From the NCBI RefSeq assembly GCF_026241195.1, contig NZ_JAPFQO010000002.1, forward strand, positions 310,001-374,000: DNA of 64,000 nt, in the 5' to 3' direction. This stretch comes from Pontibacter anaerobius. Lineage in GTDB: Bacteria; Bacteroidota; Bacteroidia; Cytophagales; Hymenobacteraceae. Made by a program: the position numbers and the translations under genes. Positions 28,712-37,412 of this stretch are shown here, one piece after another (within the stretch, counting starts at the first letter, position 1; each line of letters begins with the position of its first letter). A model generated the notes under the pieces. It had not been told where the DNA came from. It made no database searches and saw only the letters and a program-made list of their open reading frames with translations.

Positions 28712-29764
28712 ATGCATAAATATCTCCACATACCGCTCTGGCCTTTTTCGCAGCTTTATGGTGGCATCATGCGGCTGCGCAACCTCGGCTACGACAAAGG
28801 CCTGCTCGCATCGCGGCACTTCCAGATTCCTGTTATCGCTGTCGGCAACCTGACTGTTGGAGGCACGGGCAAAACCCCGCATGTGGAGTACCTGCTGCGC
28901 CTGCTGCATAATTATAAAGTGGCTACCCTCAGCCGCGGGTACAAGCGCCAAAGCAAAGGATTTATACTTGCTGATGCTTCATCGTCGGCTGCCATACTTG
29001 GTGATGAGCCTTTTCAATACCACCTCGACTTTAAGGAGGTTGAGGTGGCCGTATGTGAGGATCGTGTGAAGGGTATTGAGCAATTGCAGAAGCAGGTGCC
29101 GGGGCTGGAAGTTGTTTTATTGGATGATGCTATGCAGCACCGTCCGGTACAGCCATCCCTGAACATACTTATAACCGATTACAATCGCCCTTTCTATAAT
29201 GATCATGTGCTGCCTGCCGGTAGGCTGCGGGAGCCAAGGAGCGGAGCCCAACGGGCCGATGCTGTTATCGTGAGCAAGTGTCCGGCTGGGATGGGGCAGC
29301 AGGAGCGGGAACAGATCTTGGAGCAGGTGCAAAAGTATACTTTGCCCGATACGCCGGTGTTCTTCTCTTCCTTTGCCTATGGTGCACCCGTGGCTATCGG
29401 AAATGCACTTTCGCTATCTAAAAAAGCGGTGCTGTTGACGGGAATTGCCAACGCGGAGCCGCTTAAAAATTACCTGAGAAGCCAGGGTTATACTTTGCTT
29501 AAGCATTATGCGTACCCCGATCATCACCTATACACGAGCGACAACCTGCAGGAATTAACAGAACTGCTCCAGAAGCCAGCCTATGCCGGCGCTACCATCC
29601 TTACTACTCGAAAAGATGCTGTTAAACTGACGGATGCCGCGTTAGAACCCCTAACAAAGCAGCTTCCAATCTTTTATGTGCCAATTGAAGTAAAGATATT
29701 GTCAGGCGGAGATAAGTTTGACCAACTGGTGCTGCAGCACGTGGAGCGCCTGGTGCATGCCTGA
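28712..29764 (+). CDS. lpxK: Tetraacyldisaccharide 4'-kinase
   Basis: A 350-residue inner-membrane-associated kinase that phosphorylates the 4'-position of the lipid A disaccharide. The N-terminal hydrophobic segment (PLWPFSQLYGGIMRLRN) is followed by the P-loop GNLTVGGTGKTPH (GGTGKT at 50-55), then LSRGYKRQSKGF and the DDAMQHRP motif. The start matches the family. It is divergent from the Nif3-like gene (72 bp between starts) and 39 bp upstream of the porin gene. Confidence 0.96.
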   Translation: MHKYLHIPLWPFSQLYGGIMRLRNLGYDKGLLASRHFQIPVIAVGNLTVGGTGKTPHVEYLLRLLHNYKVATLSRGYKRQSKGFILADASSSAAILGDEPFQYHLDFKEVEVAVCEDRVKGIEQLQKQVPGLEVVLLDDAMQHRPVQPSLNILITDYNRPFYNDHVLPAGRLREPRSGAQRADAVIVSKCPAGMGQQEREQILEQVQKYTLPDTPVFFSSFAYGAPVAIGNALSLSKKAVLLTGIANAEPLKNYLRSQGYTLLKHYAYPDHHLYTSDNLQELTELLQKPAYAGATILTTRKDAVKLTDAALEPLTKQLPIFYVPIEVKILSGGDKFDQLVLQHVERLVHA

Positions 29765-29791
29765 GGCTGCGTATTTCCGCTAATATTTCTC

Positions 29792-29799
29792 TATTTTTG
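29792..29799 (+). promoter_or_regulatory. Candidate -7 element directly before the porin gene
   Basis: TATTTTTG fits TAnnTTTG and ends four bases before the GTG start codon. If used, the transcript would begin at or next to the start codon. No -33 TTG is seen at normal spacing. Confidence 0.35.
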
Positions 29800-29803
29800 A
29801 AAC

Positions 29804-31735
29804 GTGAAAAGAAAACTATCCGCCTTTATACTTTTTGTACTGGCTTTGCTGCTGGTGAACACAGGTGCTTTTGCTCAGATAATTGACGATTCGACCAAGG
29901 CAATCTATGGACCTAAAACAGTGCTTAAGCTATACGAGCAGGATGTACTGGAAGGTCGTTATGAAGCGGTGCCGATAGATACCACGCTTGACAACCTGCA
30001 TAACGAGCGCTACTGGTTCAACGACACCAGCTTTTACCAGCACCTGGGCAACATCGGCACGGCGGCAACGCCCATGCTTTTCCATATGCCAGAGAAAATC
30101 GGCGTGCGGTTGGGTAAGAATGTTTTTGACCGATATGCCTACGATCCGCAAAGTATAAATTACTACGATACACGCTCGCCGTATACGCACCTTAAGTATG
30201 TGCAGGGGGGCAGGGGCGAGCAGGTGTTTGAGGTGCTGCACACCCGCAACATAAATCCCCGCTGGAACTTTGGCGTGGCGTACCAGATACTTTCGGCTGA
30301 TCAACAGATTGGTCCGGGTTCCCAAGGACGTACCAAAGGCATGCTGGATAACCAGGCCGTGAAAGCCTTTACCCATTACCGCTCCGAAAACGAGAAGTAT
30401 GACCTGTTCTTCAACTATACTTTTATGAAGGTGGAGCAGATAGAAACAGGCGGCATAGACACAACGGGCAGAACAGCTGATGAATTTGAGCGCTATGAGG
30501 AGGCGCCTGTATACCTGAGCCAGGCGTCAAACGAAGAATCCAGGAACAACCTGCACCTGACCCACATCTACCGACTAGCAAAGGAGAACCTTAAAGTATA
30601 CCATACTTTTGATTATTACCGCCAGCGTAACGAGTTTGTGGATGATGGTATACCCCAGACTCTCACAGGGGATAACAGATCATACTTGTACCCTCAGTTC
30701 AGGTACAGTGCAGCGCGTACAAACGACGCCACGGAGTTTAAAGAACTGGAAAACACCTTTGGCCTGACTGGTAACAATAAGCTATCGTCTTACAAGGCTT
30801 ATGTGAAACTGCGTAATGCCGGTACTACCTACAGCGTCATCGACTCTATAGGCACCGCTGCTAGCCTTCCTGATTCGCTTTTGCAGTCCGGCAACGTTTT
30901 CAAAACGCTTAGCTATGATGAGAACTATAACCAGGTTTTCATAGGAGGTGATGTAAGGCTGTTTTACAAGGAGCTGGCAGAGCTAACGGGTAAGGCTGAA
31001 TATCAACTGGCAGGTGATTATCGCATTAAAGGCACTGCCAGGTTAGGAGGAGCCTATGGAACGCTGGAGCGCGTGCTGTACTCTCCATCCCGCATACATA
31101 ACTTTATGGTGAGCAACCATTACGCCTGGAACAACGATTTTGGCAACATAGTGATTGACCGCATTGGAGCCGGTTTACATCAGAAAATAGGGAAGAGGCA
31201 GTACGTGAAGCTGGATGGCCACTACACGAATGCAAAGCGCTGGATATACTTTAACGAGGCGGCAGTGCCTGTTCAGGCAAGTGGCAACCAGCGTTTCTGG
31301 GGAGGCAGCATTTCGCACAAGATACATTTCGGGCCTTTGTACTTCGATAATTTTGTGGCCTATAATAATACCGATGAAGCCAACAACATACTGATGCCAG
31401 AGTGGCTGGCAGAGTCGAAAGTATACCTGCAAGGCCCTCTTTTCAAAAACGCTTTATACCTGCAGCTTGGTGTGCAGGGCACCTACGCTTCTGAGTATTA
31501 CAGCTATGGGTACATGCCGGTTACGCAGCAATTCTTTGTTCAGGATGATTTTGCGGTGCAAGGTTACCCGGTGGCAGAGGTATTTCTGAATGCGGATATA
31601 AAAACTGTAAACGTATTCCTGAAAATGAGCCATGCGAACTATGAGTTAACAGAGCCCGTGTACTTCCTCACGCCATACTACCCGGGCATGCGTCGCAGTT
31701 TTGTCTTTGGCCTAACATGGCGGTTTTTTGATTAA
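29804..31735 (+). CDS. Putative outer-membrane porin
   Basis: A 643-residue outer-membrane protein of the Bacteroidota 'putative porin' family. A signal peptide covers residues 1-25 (MKRKLSAFILFVL ... GAFAQ). The mature part is rich in Tyr, Asn and Gly and in alternating strand patterns throughout, ending in a strand with terminal Phe (SFVFGLTWRFFD), as expected for a barrel inserted by BamA. The segment YDTRSPYTHLKYVQGGRGEQVFEVLHTRNINPRWNFGV is typical of the family. The start is a GTG. The solute is unknown. Located 39 bp after lpxK. Confidence 0.88.
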   Translation: MKRKLSAFILFVLALLLVNTGAFAQIIDDSTKAIYGPKTVLKLYEQDVLEGRYEAVPIDTTLDNLHNERYWFNDTSFYQHLGNIGTAATPMLFHMPEKIGVRLGKNVFDRYAYDPQSINYYDTRSPYTHLKYVQGGRGEQVFEVLHTRNINPRWNFGVAYQILSADQQIGPGSQGRTKGMLDNQAVKAFTHYRSENEKYDLFFNYTFMKVEQIETGGIDTTGRTADEFERYEEAPVYLSQASNEESRNNLHLTHIYRLAKENLKVYHTFDYYRQRNEFVDDGIPQTLTGDNRSYLYPQFRYSAARTNDATEFKELENTFGLTGNNKLSSYKAYVKLRNAGTTYSVIDSIGTAASLPDSLLQSGNVFKTLSYDENYNQVFIGGDVRLFYKELAELTGKAEYQLAGDYRIKGTARLGGAYGTLERVLYSPSRIHNFMVSNHYAWNNDFGNIVIDRIGAGLHQKIGKRQYVKLDGHYTNAKRWIYFNEAAVPVQASGNQRFWGGSISHKIHFGPLYFDNFVAYNNTDEANNILMPEWLAESKVYLQGPLFKNALYLQLGVQGTYASEYYSYGYMPVTQQFFVQDDFAVQGYPVAEVFLNADIKTVNVFLKMSHANYELTEPVYFLTPYYPGMRRSFVFGLTWRFFD

Positions 31736-31810
31736 TTTCGCAGTCAAATAAAAAGCTGTATCTTCTCTTAAGCGTTTATTTTAATACCTTTTCAAGCGTA
31801 AATTAGCTTC

Positions 31811-32419
31811 ATGTTTACCACACAACCTACCAAAACCATACTTCGCCTGGAGCTGCCTACCGACCCGCGCTGGGTAAACATAGCGGAGAAGAACATAGAA
31901 GAAATACTGGTGGACCATGCTTACTGTGAGCAGAAAGCCGCCACTTCCGGTATTTCCTTAATCGTGAAGTACCCGGACAAAGAACGGCTGGTGGAGGAGA
32001 TGACTGAACTGGTGGCGGAGGAGTGGAGCCATTTTGAGCGTGTGATGGAACAGCTGAAGAAGCGTGGCTATGGCCTCGGCCGCAACCGCCCAGATGAGTA
32101 CGTGGTGGAACTGACAAAACACATCCGCAAAGGCAACAAGCGCGAGCGCCAGCTCATGGACCACCTTTTGGTAAACGCCCTGATAGAAGCACGTAGCTGC
32201 GAGCGCTTTAAGCTACTCTGGAAGAACATACAGGACGAGGAACTGCAGAAATTCTATTATGAGCTGATGGTGTCCGAGGCAGGGCATTACGTAAGCTTCG
32301 TTAAGCTGGCCAAAGAATACATGCCGGTAGAGGAAGTGGATGCGCGCCTGAAGGAGCTTCTTGCCATTGAGGCAGAGATCATCCGTAACCTGGAGCCTCG
32401 CCCTGACAGGATGCACTAG
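31811..32419 (+). CDS. miaE: tRNA-(ms2io6A)-hydroxylase
   Basis: A 202-residue ferritin-like di-iron monooxygenase that hydroxylates the isoprenyl group of ms2i6A37 in tRNA. The four-helix bundle carries the iron ligands in EEWSHFERVMEQL (E-x-x-H) and later SEAGHYVSF (E-x-x-H), with EARSCERF between. Length and motifs match MiaE. It acts downstream of MiaA and MiaB; miaB is also in this window. It stands 75 bp after the porin gene and ends at a strong terminator. Confidence 0.95.
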   Translation: MFTTQPTKTILRLELPTDPRWVNIAEKNIEEILVDHAYCEQKAATSGISLIVKYPDKERLVEEMTELVAEEWSHFERVMEQLKKRGYGLGRNRPDEYVVELTKHIRKGNKRERQLMDHLLVNALIEARSCERFKLLWKNIQDEELQKFYYELMVSEAGHYVSFVKLAKEYMPVEEVDARLKELLAIEAEIIRNLEPRPDRMH

Positions 32420-32452
32420 AACATTTTACAGAGATCATTTATCAAATATCAT

Positions 32453-32487
32453 AAAAAGGGCCTGAGTTGATTTCTCAGGCCCTTTTT
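32453..32487. terminator. Bidirectional terminator after miaE
   Basis: A perfect 14-bp stem (AAAAAGGGCCTGAG at 32453-32466 with 32474-32487, 7-nt loop) with A/T tracts at both ends separates two convergent genes and can serve both strands. Confidence 0.92.
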
Positions 32488-32538
32488 ATATCTTTTTACT
32501 ATAGGTTGATAAGTTTTTACTGTCAACTGATAACTGAA

Positions 32539-33804
32539 TCATGTCTTTTGTTTCTTCTTCTTAGCAGCCGGGAAAAGTATGTTGTTCAGGATAAGACGGT
32601 AACCGGGTGAGTTAGGGTGCAGGTTCAGGTCTGTCGGGTCTTCGCCCACCAGGTGTTGGTAGTCTTCCGGGTCGTGGCCGCCGTAGAAGGTCCAGGTGCC
32701 GCGGGCGTAGGTGCCGTGCATGTAGCGTATCTCACCTAAATCTTTGTTCTCGCCCATTACCACCACCTCCGGCTTCACCAGGCTCTTCCGGAACGCTGTG
32801 GTCTGGCCCATGAACCCTTTTATTGTTTTAGCGTGGTTCTGCGTCAGCATGGTTGGGATGGGGTCCCATTTGGCGGAGAAGGTAAACAGCTGGAAATAAT
32901 CGTTAGCCTCGTTTACGGGCCGCTCCTGCGGCTGCATGTCGATGTCGGAGTACTCATACTCCAGAGGGTTACGCGAAATTCTGAAATCCTGGAACGCGAA
33001 GGTTTTGGTGTAGTCTAGTTTCTGCTGCGCATTCGGGTCTGCGGCATCGCCGTCAAACATGGCCTCCACAATGTCTACTCCTTCGGCGGCCAGGGCAATA
33101 TCATAGGTATCGGTGGCTGAGCACATGGCAAAAAGGAAACCCCCACCTGCCGTGAAGTCTTTTATCTTATTTACTACCGCCAGCTTTAGCTGCGATACTT
33201 TCTTAAATCCAAGCTCTGTGGCTGATTCTTCAGACTCGCGCTGCTGCTCCTGGTACCAGGGGTAATGGCGGTAGCTGGCGTAAAACTTGCCGTACTGACC
33301 AGTAAAGTCTTCATGGTGCAGGTGTAGCCAGTCATACTTCGGAAGCTCCTCCTGAATGATTTCCTTGTCATAAATCACATCATACGGAATTTCTGCATAA
33401 GTCAGTACCAGCGTTACGGCATCATCCCAGGGCATTTTAGACTTGGGTGAGTATACGGCGACCTTTGGTACCTTCTCCAGTTTCATGATATCCATGTTAG
33501 CCTCCGGGTTACCGATCTCGGTCAGGATGCTGTTATACTGGGCATCAGAGATAACAGTATAGCTCACACCGCGCACAATCAGCTCGTTTTCCAGCTGTGG
33601 CAGGTGGTTAAAGGCAAAGCTCCCGCCCCTGTAATTCAGAAGCCAGTCTACAGGTACATGCTGGCCCAGCACCCAGTAGGCAATGCCGTAGGATTTCAGG
33701 TGATCTTTCTGCGTCTCATCCATCGGGATAAGTATGGTGCTTGCCCAGGCAGGAGATGAGAACAGCAGGAGGCAAAGTATAAGCGCGGTGGTACGGAAAA
33801 ACAT
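32539..33804 (-). CDS. Exported protein of unknown function (often tagged asparagine synthetase B)
   Basis: A 421-residue protein with a signal peptide (residues 1-21, ending in AWA). The mature part has an amidotransferase-like alpha/beta pattern: VAVYSPKSKMPWDDAVTLVLTYAEIPYDVIYDKEI, then YDWLHLHHEDFTGQYG and a GGGFLFAMCSATDTYD turn. Proteins like this in Bacteroidota are frequently labelled asparagine synthetase B, but I see neither the N-terminal catalytic Cys2 nor the SGGxDS ATP-binding motif of that enzyme. With an export signal the label is unlikely to be right. It ends in a lysine-rich tail (KKKKQKT). Confidence 0.8.
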   Translation of the reverse strand: MFFRTTALILCLLLFSSPAWASTILIPMDETQKDHLKSYGIAYWVLGQHVPVDWLLNYRGGSFAFNHLPQLENELIVRGVSYTVISDAQYNSILTEIGNPEANMDIMKLEKVPKVAVYSPKSKMPWDDAVTLVLTYAEIPYDVIYDKEIIQEELPKYDWLHLHHEDFTGQYGKFYASYRHYPWYQEQQRESEESATELGFKKVSQLKLAVVNKIKDFTAGGGFLFAMCSATDTYDIALAAEGVDIVEAMFDGDAADPNAQQKLDYTKTFAFQDFRISRNPLEYEYSDIDMQPQERPVNEANDYFQLFTFSAKWDPIPTMLTQNHAKTIKGFMGQTTAFRKSLVKPEVVVMGENKDLGEIRYMHGTYARGTWTFYGGHDPEDYQHLVGEDPTDLNLHPNSPGYRLILNNILFPAAKKKKQKT

Positions 33805-33937
33805 CAGGTTCGTCTTTAAAAAGTCATCAACTGTATAAAAGTGGTTCTTTTTTCAGAAAATGCCGCTATCTTAGAAGCAGCGTGCCGATTTTTATACTTA
33901 ACGTAAAAGATAACAAAAGCGCACATCTTTTCAACCG

Positions 33938-35182
33938 ATGAACCTACTCGAAAATATTTTAGAGGGCCTGAGAGCCATTCAGGGGAACCTGCTCCGTACT
34001 ATACTTACCGGCCTGATCATTTCAATCGGTATTATGTCGTTGGTGGGTATCCTCACGGCCGTGGACGGAATGAAATACTCGCTCACGCAAACCTTTTCTA
34101 ACCTGGGTGCCAACTCCTTCGATATTCGCAAGAAGGGCATGAACAACCGGGGCAGCCGTGGGGGGCGTGTCGAGAAAGTATACCCGAATATCGACTACGA
34201 CCAGGCCACACAATACAAGACACTGATGAAGGATGAGGCCCGCGTGAGCCTGTCGGCCTTTGTTTCAGGGGCTACTGTGGTGAAGAGTGAGACGGAGAAG
34301 ACAAACCCGAACATTAGCGTGGTGGGCGCCGACGAAAACTACATGCTCAACAACAACCTGAACCTGGCCAAGGGTCGCGACTTCTCGAACTTTGAGCAGG
34401 AGCAGGGAACGAATGTCGCCATTGTAGGAGATGAGATCGCCTCGACGCTTTTTAAGAACAAGGACGCTATCGGGGAGTACATTACTTTTCTGGGCCGCAG
34501 GTTTAAGATAGTGGGGCAGATGGAGAAGGCAGGCAGCAGCATGGGCGGCAGCAGCGACAGGCGTATACTTATACCTTTAGAAACCGGCCGACAGATTCCC
34601 AGGAACGGCAACTCTGAGCTAAACTATGACATCAAGACGGCTATTTTCAGGGCGGATGAATTGAACTATGTAATGGGAGAGGCCACGGGCACCATGCGTA
34701 ATATAAGGCAGGATGGCCTTGGGCAGGAAGATTCCTTTGAGATACGGCGTTCAGATTCGCTGGTGCAGAGCCTGGACGAAATATCGGGCTACCTGAAACT
34801 GGGTGGTGGCGTGATCGGGTTCATTACTTTACTCGGAGCTTCGGTGGGTTTGATGAACATTATGATGGTGTCTGTAAACGAGCGCACCCGCGAAATAGGC
34901 GTACGCAAGGCACTTGGGGCAACTTCTTTCCAAATACGTCAGCAGTTCCTGATTGAGGCCATTGTCATCTGCGTGATGGGTGGGCTGGTCGGTATCATGC
35001 TGGGCATCTTGATGGGCAATGGCATAGCTGCGCTGATTGCAGATGGTGCCGGCTTCTTTGTGCCGTGGGTATGGGTGTTTACCGGGCTTACCATTTGTGT
35101 GTTGGTTGGCGTTATCTCCGGCTACTACCCGGCCTACAAAGCCTCTAAACTTGATCCGATTGAGTCTCTGCGGTACGAGTAG
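33938..35182 (+). CDS. ABC transporter permease (MacB/FtsX type)
   Basis: A 414-residue inner-membrane permease. The first helix ([26 protein letters not shown]) precedes a large periplasmic MacB-PCD domain (about residues 50-270); three C-terminal helices form the FtsX domain with [20 protein letters not shown], the coupling-helix signature. The C-terminus [19 protein letters not shown] is typical. Type VII ABC systems of this kind export lipoproteins, peptides or drugs, or transmit force. No ATPase gene is next to it, so its partner must be encoded elsewhere. A terminator follows. Confidence 0.93.
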   Translation: MNLLENILEGLRAIQGNLLRTILTGLIISIGIMSLVGILTAVDGMKYSLTQTFSNLGANSFDIRKKGMNNRGSRGGRVEKVYPNIDYDQATQYKTLMKDEARVSLSAFVSGATVVKSETEKTNPNISVVGADENYMLNNNLNLAKGRDFSNFEQEQGTNVAIVGDEIASTLFKNKDAIGEYITFLGRRFKIVGQMEKAGSSMGGSSDRRILIPLETGRQIPRNGNSELNYDIKTAIFRADELNYVMGEATGTMRNIRQDGLGQEDSFEIRRSDSLVQSLDEISGYLKLGGGVIGFITLLGASVGLMNIMMVSVNERTREIGVRKALGATSFQIRQQFLIEAIVICVMGGLVGIMLGILMGNGIAALIADGAGFFVPWVWVFTGLTICVLVGVISGYYPAYKASKLDPIESLRYE

Positions 35183-35212
35183 TAAAGTATAAATCAAGTT
35201 TCCCGGAAACAG

Positions 35213-35246
35213 AAAGGCCTGCACCAATTAAGCTGCAGGCCTTTTT
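35213..35246 (+). terminator. Intrinsic terminator of the ABC permease gene
   Basis: An 11-bp stem (35213-35223 with 35234-35244) and a 10-nt loop are followed by a T tract on the plus strand. Confidence 0.85.
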
Positions 35247-35267
35247 GATATATACTTTCAGAAGTGT

Positions 35268-35888
35268 TTACTTCTTCTTTACTTCTTCCTTTTTCTTGTC
35301 AGCCTCGGCTTTCTCAGACTCGTAGGTTTTGTTAAGCGCTTCTACTACACTTTCGGTAACGTCCAGGGTAGAGTCGCCGTACAGGATGGCGCTGTTGCCA
35401 CGCTGGTAGGTAAGCACCATTTTGTAGCCTTTCTCTTCGCTCAACTGCTTCAGGTACTCCTCTACACGGTCGTAGATTTTCTTCATTTCTTCAGATTCTT
35501 CTGTCATCAGCTCGTTGCCGGAGCTCTGCTGCAACGCCTGCAGTTGCTGCTGCTTTTGCATCAGGCGCTGCTCAGTGGCCTGGGCCTGCTGCTGTGTCAT
35601 GCCGCCAGCGTTCTGCTGGAAGCGCTGTACTTCTTTCTGGAAAGACTCGGCCTGCGTGCGCAGATCTTTCTCTTTCTGCTCAGCCTTTGTCTGCAGGCGG
35701 GAGCGTACATCCTTAAAGTATTCGTAGTTCGCCAGCAACGAGTCAGAGTTCACATACACGATCTCGGGCGTACCTGCTGTAGTCTCAGTAGCAGAGGCGG
35801 CAGTGGTGCCGTTGTTGGGGTTCTGGTTGCAGGCTACCATCATGGCAGAGGCCGCGGCCAGACCTAATGTCATTTTTAAAACTTTCAC
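35268..35888 (-). CDS. OmpH/Skp-family periplasmic chaperone, lipoprotein form
   Basis: A 206-residue protein of the OmpH (Skp) family, which shields unfolded outer-membrane proteins in the periplasm. The signal peptide ends in a lipobox with Cys20 (SAMMVACNQ), so this member is probably lipid-anchored. The mature part begins with a strand (EIVYVNSDSLLANYEYF) and continues as a long Gln/Glu/Lys-rich coiled-coil arm pair, then the closing strand MVLTYQRGNSAILYGDSTLDVT. This order is that of Skp. The C-terminus is a charged tail. Confidence 0.9.
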   Translation of the reverse strand: MKVLKMTLGLAAASAMMVACNQNPNNGTTAASATETTAGTPEIVYVNSDSLLANYEYFKDVRSRLQTKAEQKEKDLRTQAESFQKEVQRFQQNAGGMTQQQAQATEQRLMQKQQQLQALQQSSGNELMTEESEEMKKIYDRVEEYLKQLSEEKGYKMVLTYQRGNSAILYGDSTLDVTESVVEALNKTYESEKAEADKKKEEVKKK

Positions 35889-35956
35889 GCTTTATCTTAA
35901 TTTGTTTAGTTGGAAGATTTCGCAGCCTAAATATAAATGATTTCCGAGGCAAAAAC

Positions 35957-37276
35957 CTAATGCCGCAGCACCTCCTGGAAAGTTTCCTCGGCTTCCATCA
36001 GCCCCTCAGCATCCAGTTGAGTCAGGCGCACGTGCTTGGTTTCGTTTACCAGCACCGGGTCATACTTGGCCACTACGCGTACGTAGTTCTCAGTCCAGCC
36101 CTCCATTTTGCCGTCTTTCACGTCGTCCTCAAACAGCACAGTAAACTCTTTGCCTATATTCTGCTCGTAGAAATGGCGTTTTTTCTTCTCGGAAAGTATG
36201 CGGAGCATGTCGGCGCGGCGGTTGCGGTCTTTTATACTTACCTTGCCCTCCATGTCGGGAGCCAGTGTATTCTCACGTTCAGAGTAAGGGAACACATGCA
36301 GGTAGCTCACATCCAGTTCGTTCAGGAAGTTATAAGTCTCCAGGAAATCCTCCTCCGTCTCACCCGGGAAACCCACGATCACATCCACACCGATACAGCA
36401 ATGCGGCATCAGCGATTTGATTTTGGCCACACGGTCGGCGTAGAGCTCGCGCTGATAACGGCGGCGCATCAACTTCAGTATCTTGTTGGAACCTGACTGC
36501 AGCGGCACGTGGAAGTGCGGCATGAAGCGCTGGCTCTGACTTACAAATTCAATGATTTCATCTTTCAGCAGGTTCGGCTCGATAGAGGAGATGCGGAAGC
36601 GGTTTATACCTTCCACTTTATCCAAGGCCTGCACCAGTTCAAAGAAAGACTCCACACGCTTGCCGTTCTGTAATCCAAAATCGCCGGTGTTTACACCTGT
36701 CAGCACAATCTCTTTTACGCCGGACTCAGCAATCTCCTCAGCAGATCTTACCACATTAGAGATACTGTCGGAGCGGCTGTTGCCACGCGCTAACGGAATG
36801 GTGCAGAAGGAGCAGGAATAGTCGCAGCCGTCCTGTACTTTAAGGAAGGTGCGGGTACGGTCTCCGAAGGAGTAGGAATTATGGAACGTATTGGCCTTTG
36901 AGATCGGGCTGGCGTATACCTGCGCCTTGTCCTTTTTCTCGAACGTCTCCAGGATGTCCACCAGCTGAAACTTCTCTGCGGCACCCAGCACGGCGTCTAC
37001 CCCCGGAATCTCAGAGATTTCCTTTGGTTTAAGCTGCGCGTAACAGCCTACAATTGTGATAAAGGCATCCGGAGAGTGCTTCTGGGCCTCCTTCACAATC
37101 TTGCGGCACTTCTTATCGGCATTATCGGTCACCGAGCAGGTGTTGATGACGTAGATATCCGGTTTATCGGTAAACTCTACTTTCTCGAAACCCCGCTCCT
37201 GGAAAATACGCCCGATCGTGCTGGTTTCGGAGTAGTTAAGTTTACATCCTAAGGTATAAAAAGCTACTTTCTTCAT
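35957..37276 (-). CDS. mtaB: tRNA t6A37 methylthiotransferase MtaB
   Basis: A radical-SAM methylthiotransferase of 439 residues that converts t6A37 to ms2t6A37 in tRNAs reading ANN codons. Starting at the ATG at 37276 (MKKVAFYTLGCKLN), cluster cysteines are at residues 11, 47 and 78, and the radical-SAM CxxxCxxC at 151, 155 and 158. The opening CKLNYSETSTI, with K at that place, distinguishes MtaB from MiaB and RimO. The longer frame back to 37363 is rejected because homologues begin here. A TACCTTTG promoter-like element is 10 bp before the start. Confidence 0.95.
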   Translation of the reverse strand: MKKVAFYTLGCKLNYSETSTIGRIFQERGFEKVEFTDKPDIYVINTCSVTDNADKKCRKIVKEAQKHSPDAFITIVGCYAQLKPKEISEIPGVDAVLGAAEKFQLVDILETFEKKDKAQVYASPISKANTFHNSYSFGDRTRTFLKVQDGCDYSCSFCTIPLARGNSRSDSISNVVRSAEEIAESGVKEIVLTGVNTGDFGLQNGKRVESFFELVQALDKVEGINRFRISSIEPNLLKDEIIEFVSQSQRFMPHFHVPLQSGSNKILKLMRRRYQRELYADRVAKIKSLMPHCCIGVDVIVGFPGETEEDFLETYNFLNELDVSYLHVFPYSERENTLAPDMEGKVSIKDRNRRADMLRILSEKKKRHFYEQNIGKEFTVLFEDDVKDGKMEGWTENYVRVVAKYDPVLVNETKHVRLTQLDAEGLMEAEETFQEVLRH

Positions 37277-37286
37277 AATCAGGGGG

Positions 37287-37294
37287 CAAAGGTA
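37287..37294 (-). promoter_or_regulatory. Candidate -7 promoter element for mtaB
   Basis: TACCTTTG on the minus strand matches TAnnTTTG, 10 bp before the ATG at 37276. No -33 TTG is found at the expected distance. It also supports the short start chosen for mtaB. Confidence 0.4.
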
Positions 37295-37412
37295 CGAATT
37301 TTTATTGTGAGTGCGTAAAGGTGGCGTAACGTGATTTAAGGGCGACAAATAGTAAAATGGCAATTAAAGTAAGGAAGTGAATTTGACCATTCCGTGTATC
37401 GACCATTTATAC

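Noticed and set aside
28640..28951. Longer N-terminus of the Nif3-like protein
   Set aside because: It overlaps the start of lpxK on the other strand, and the family begins at the ATG at 28639.
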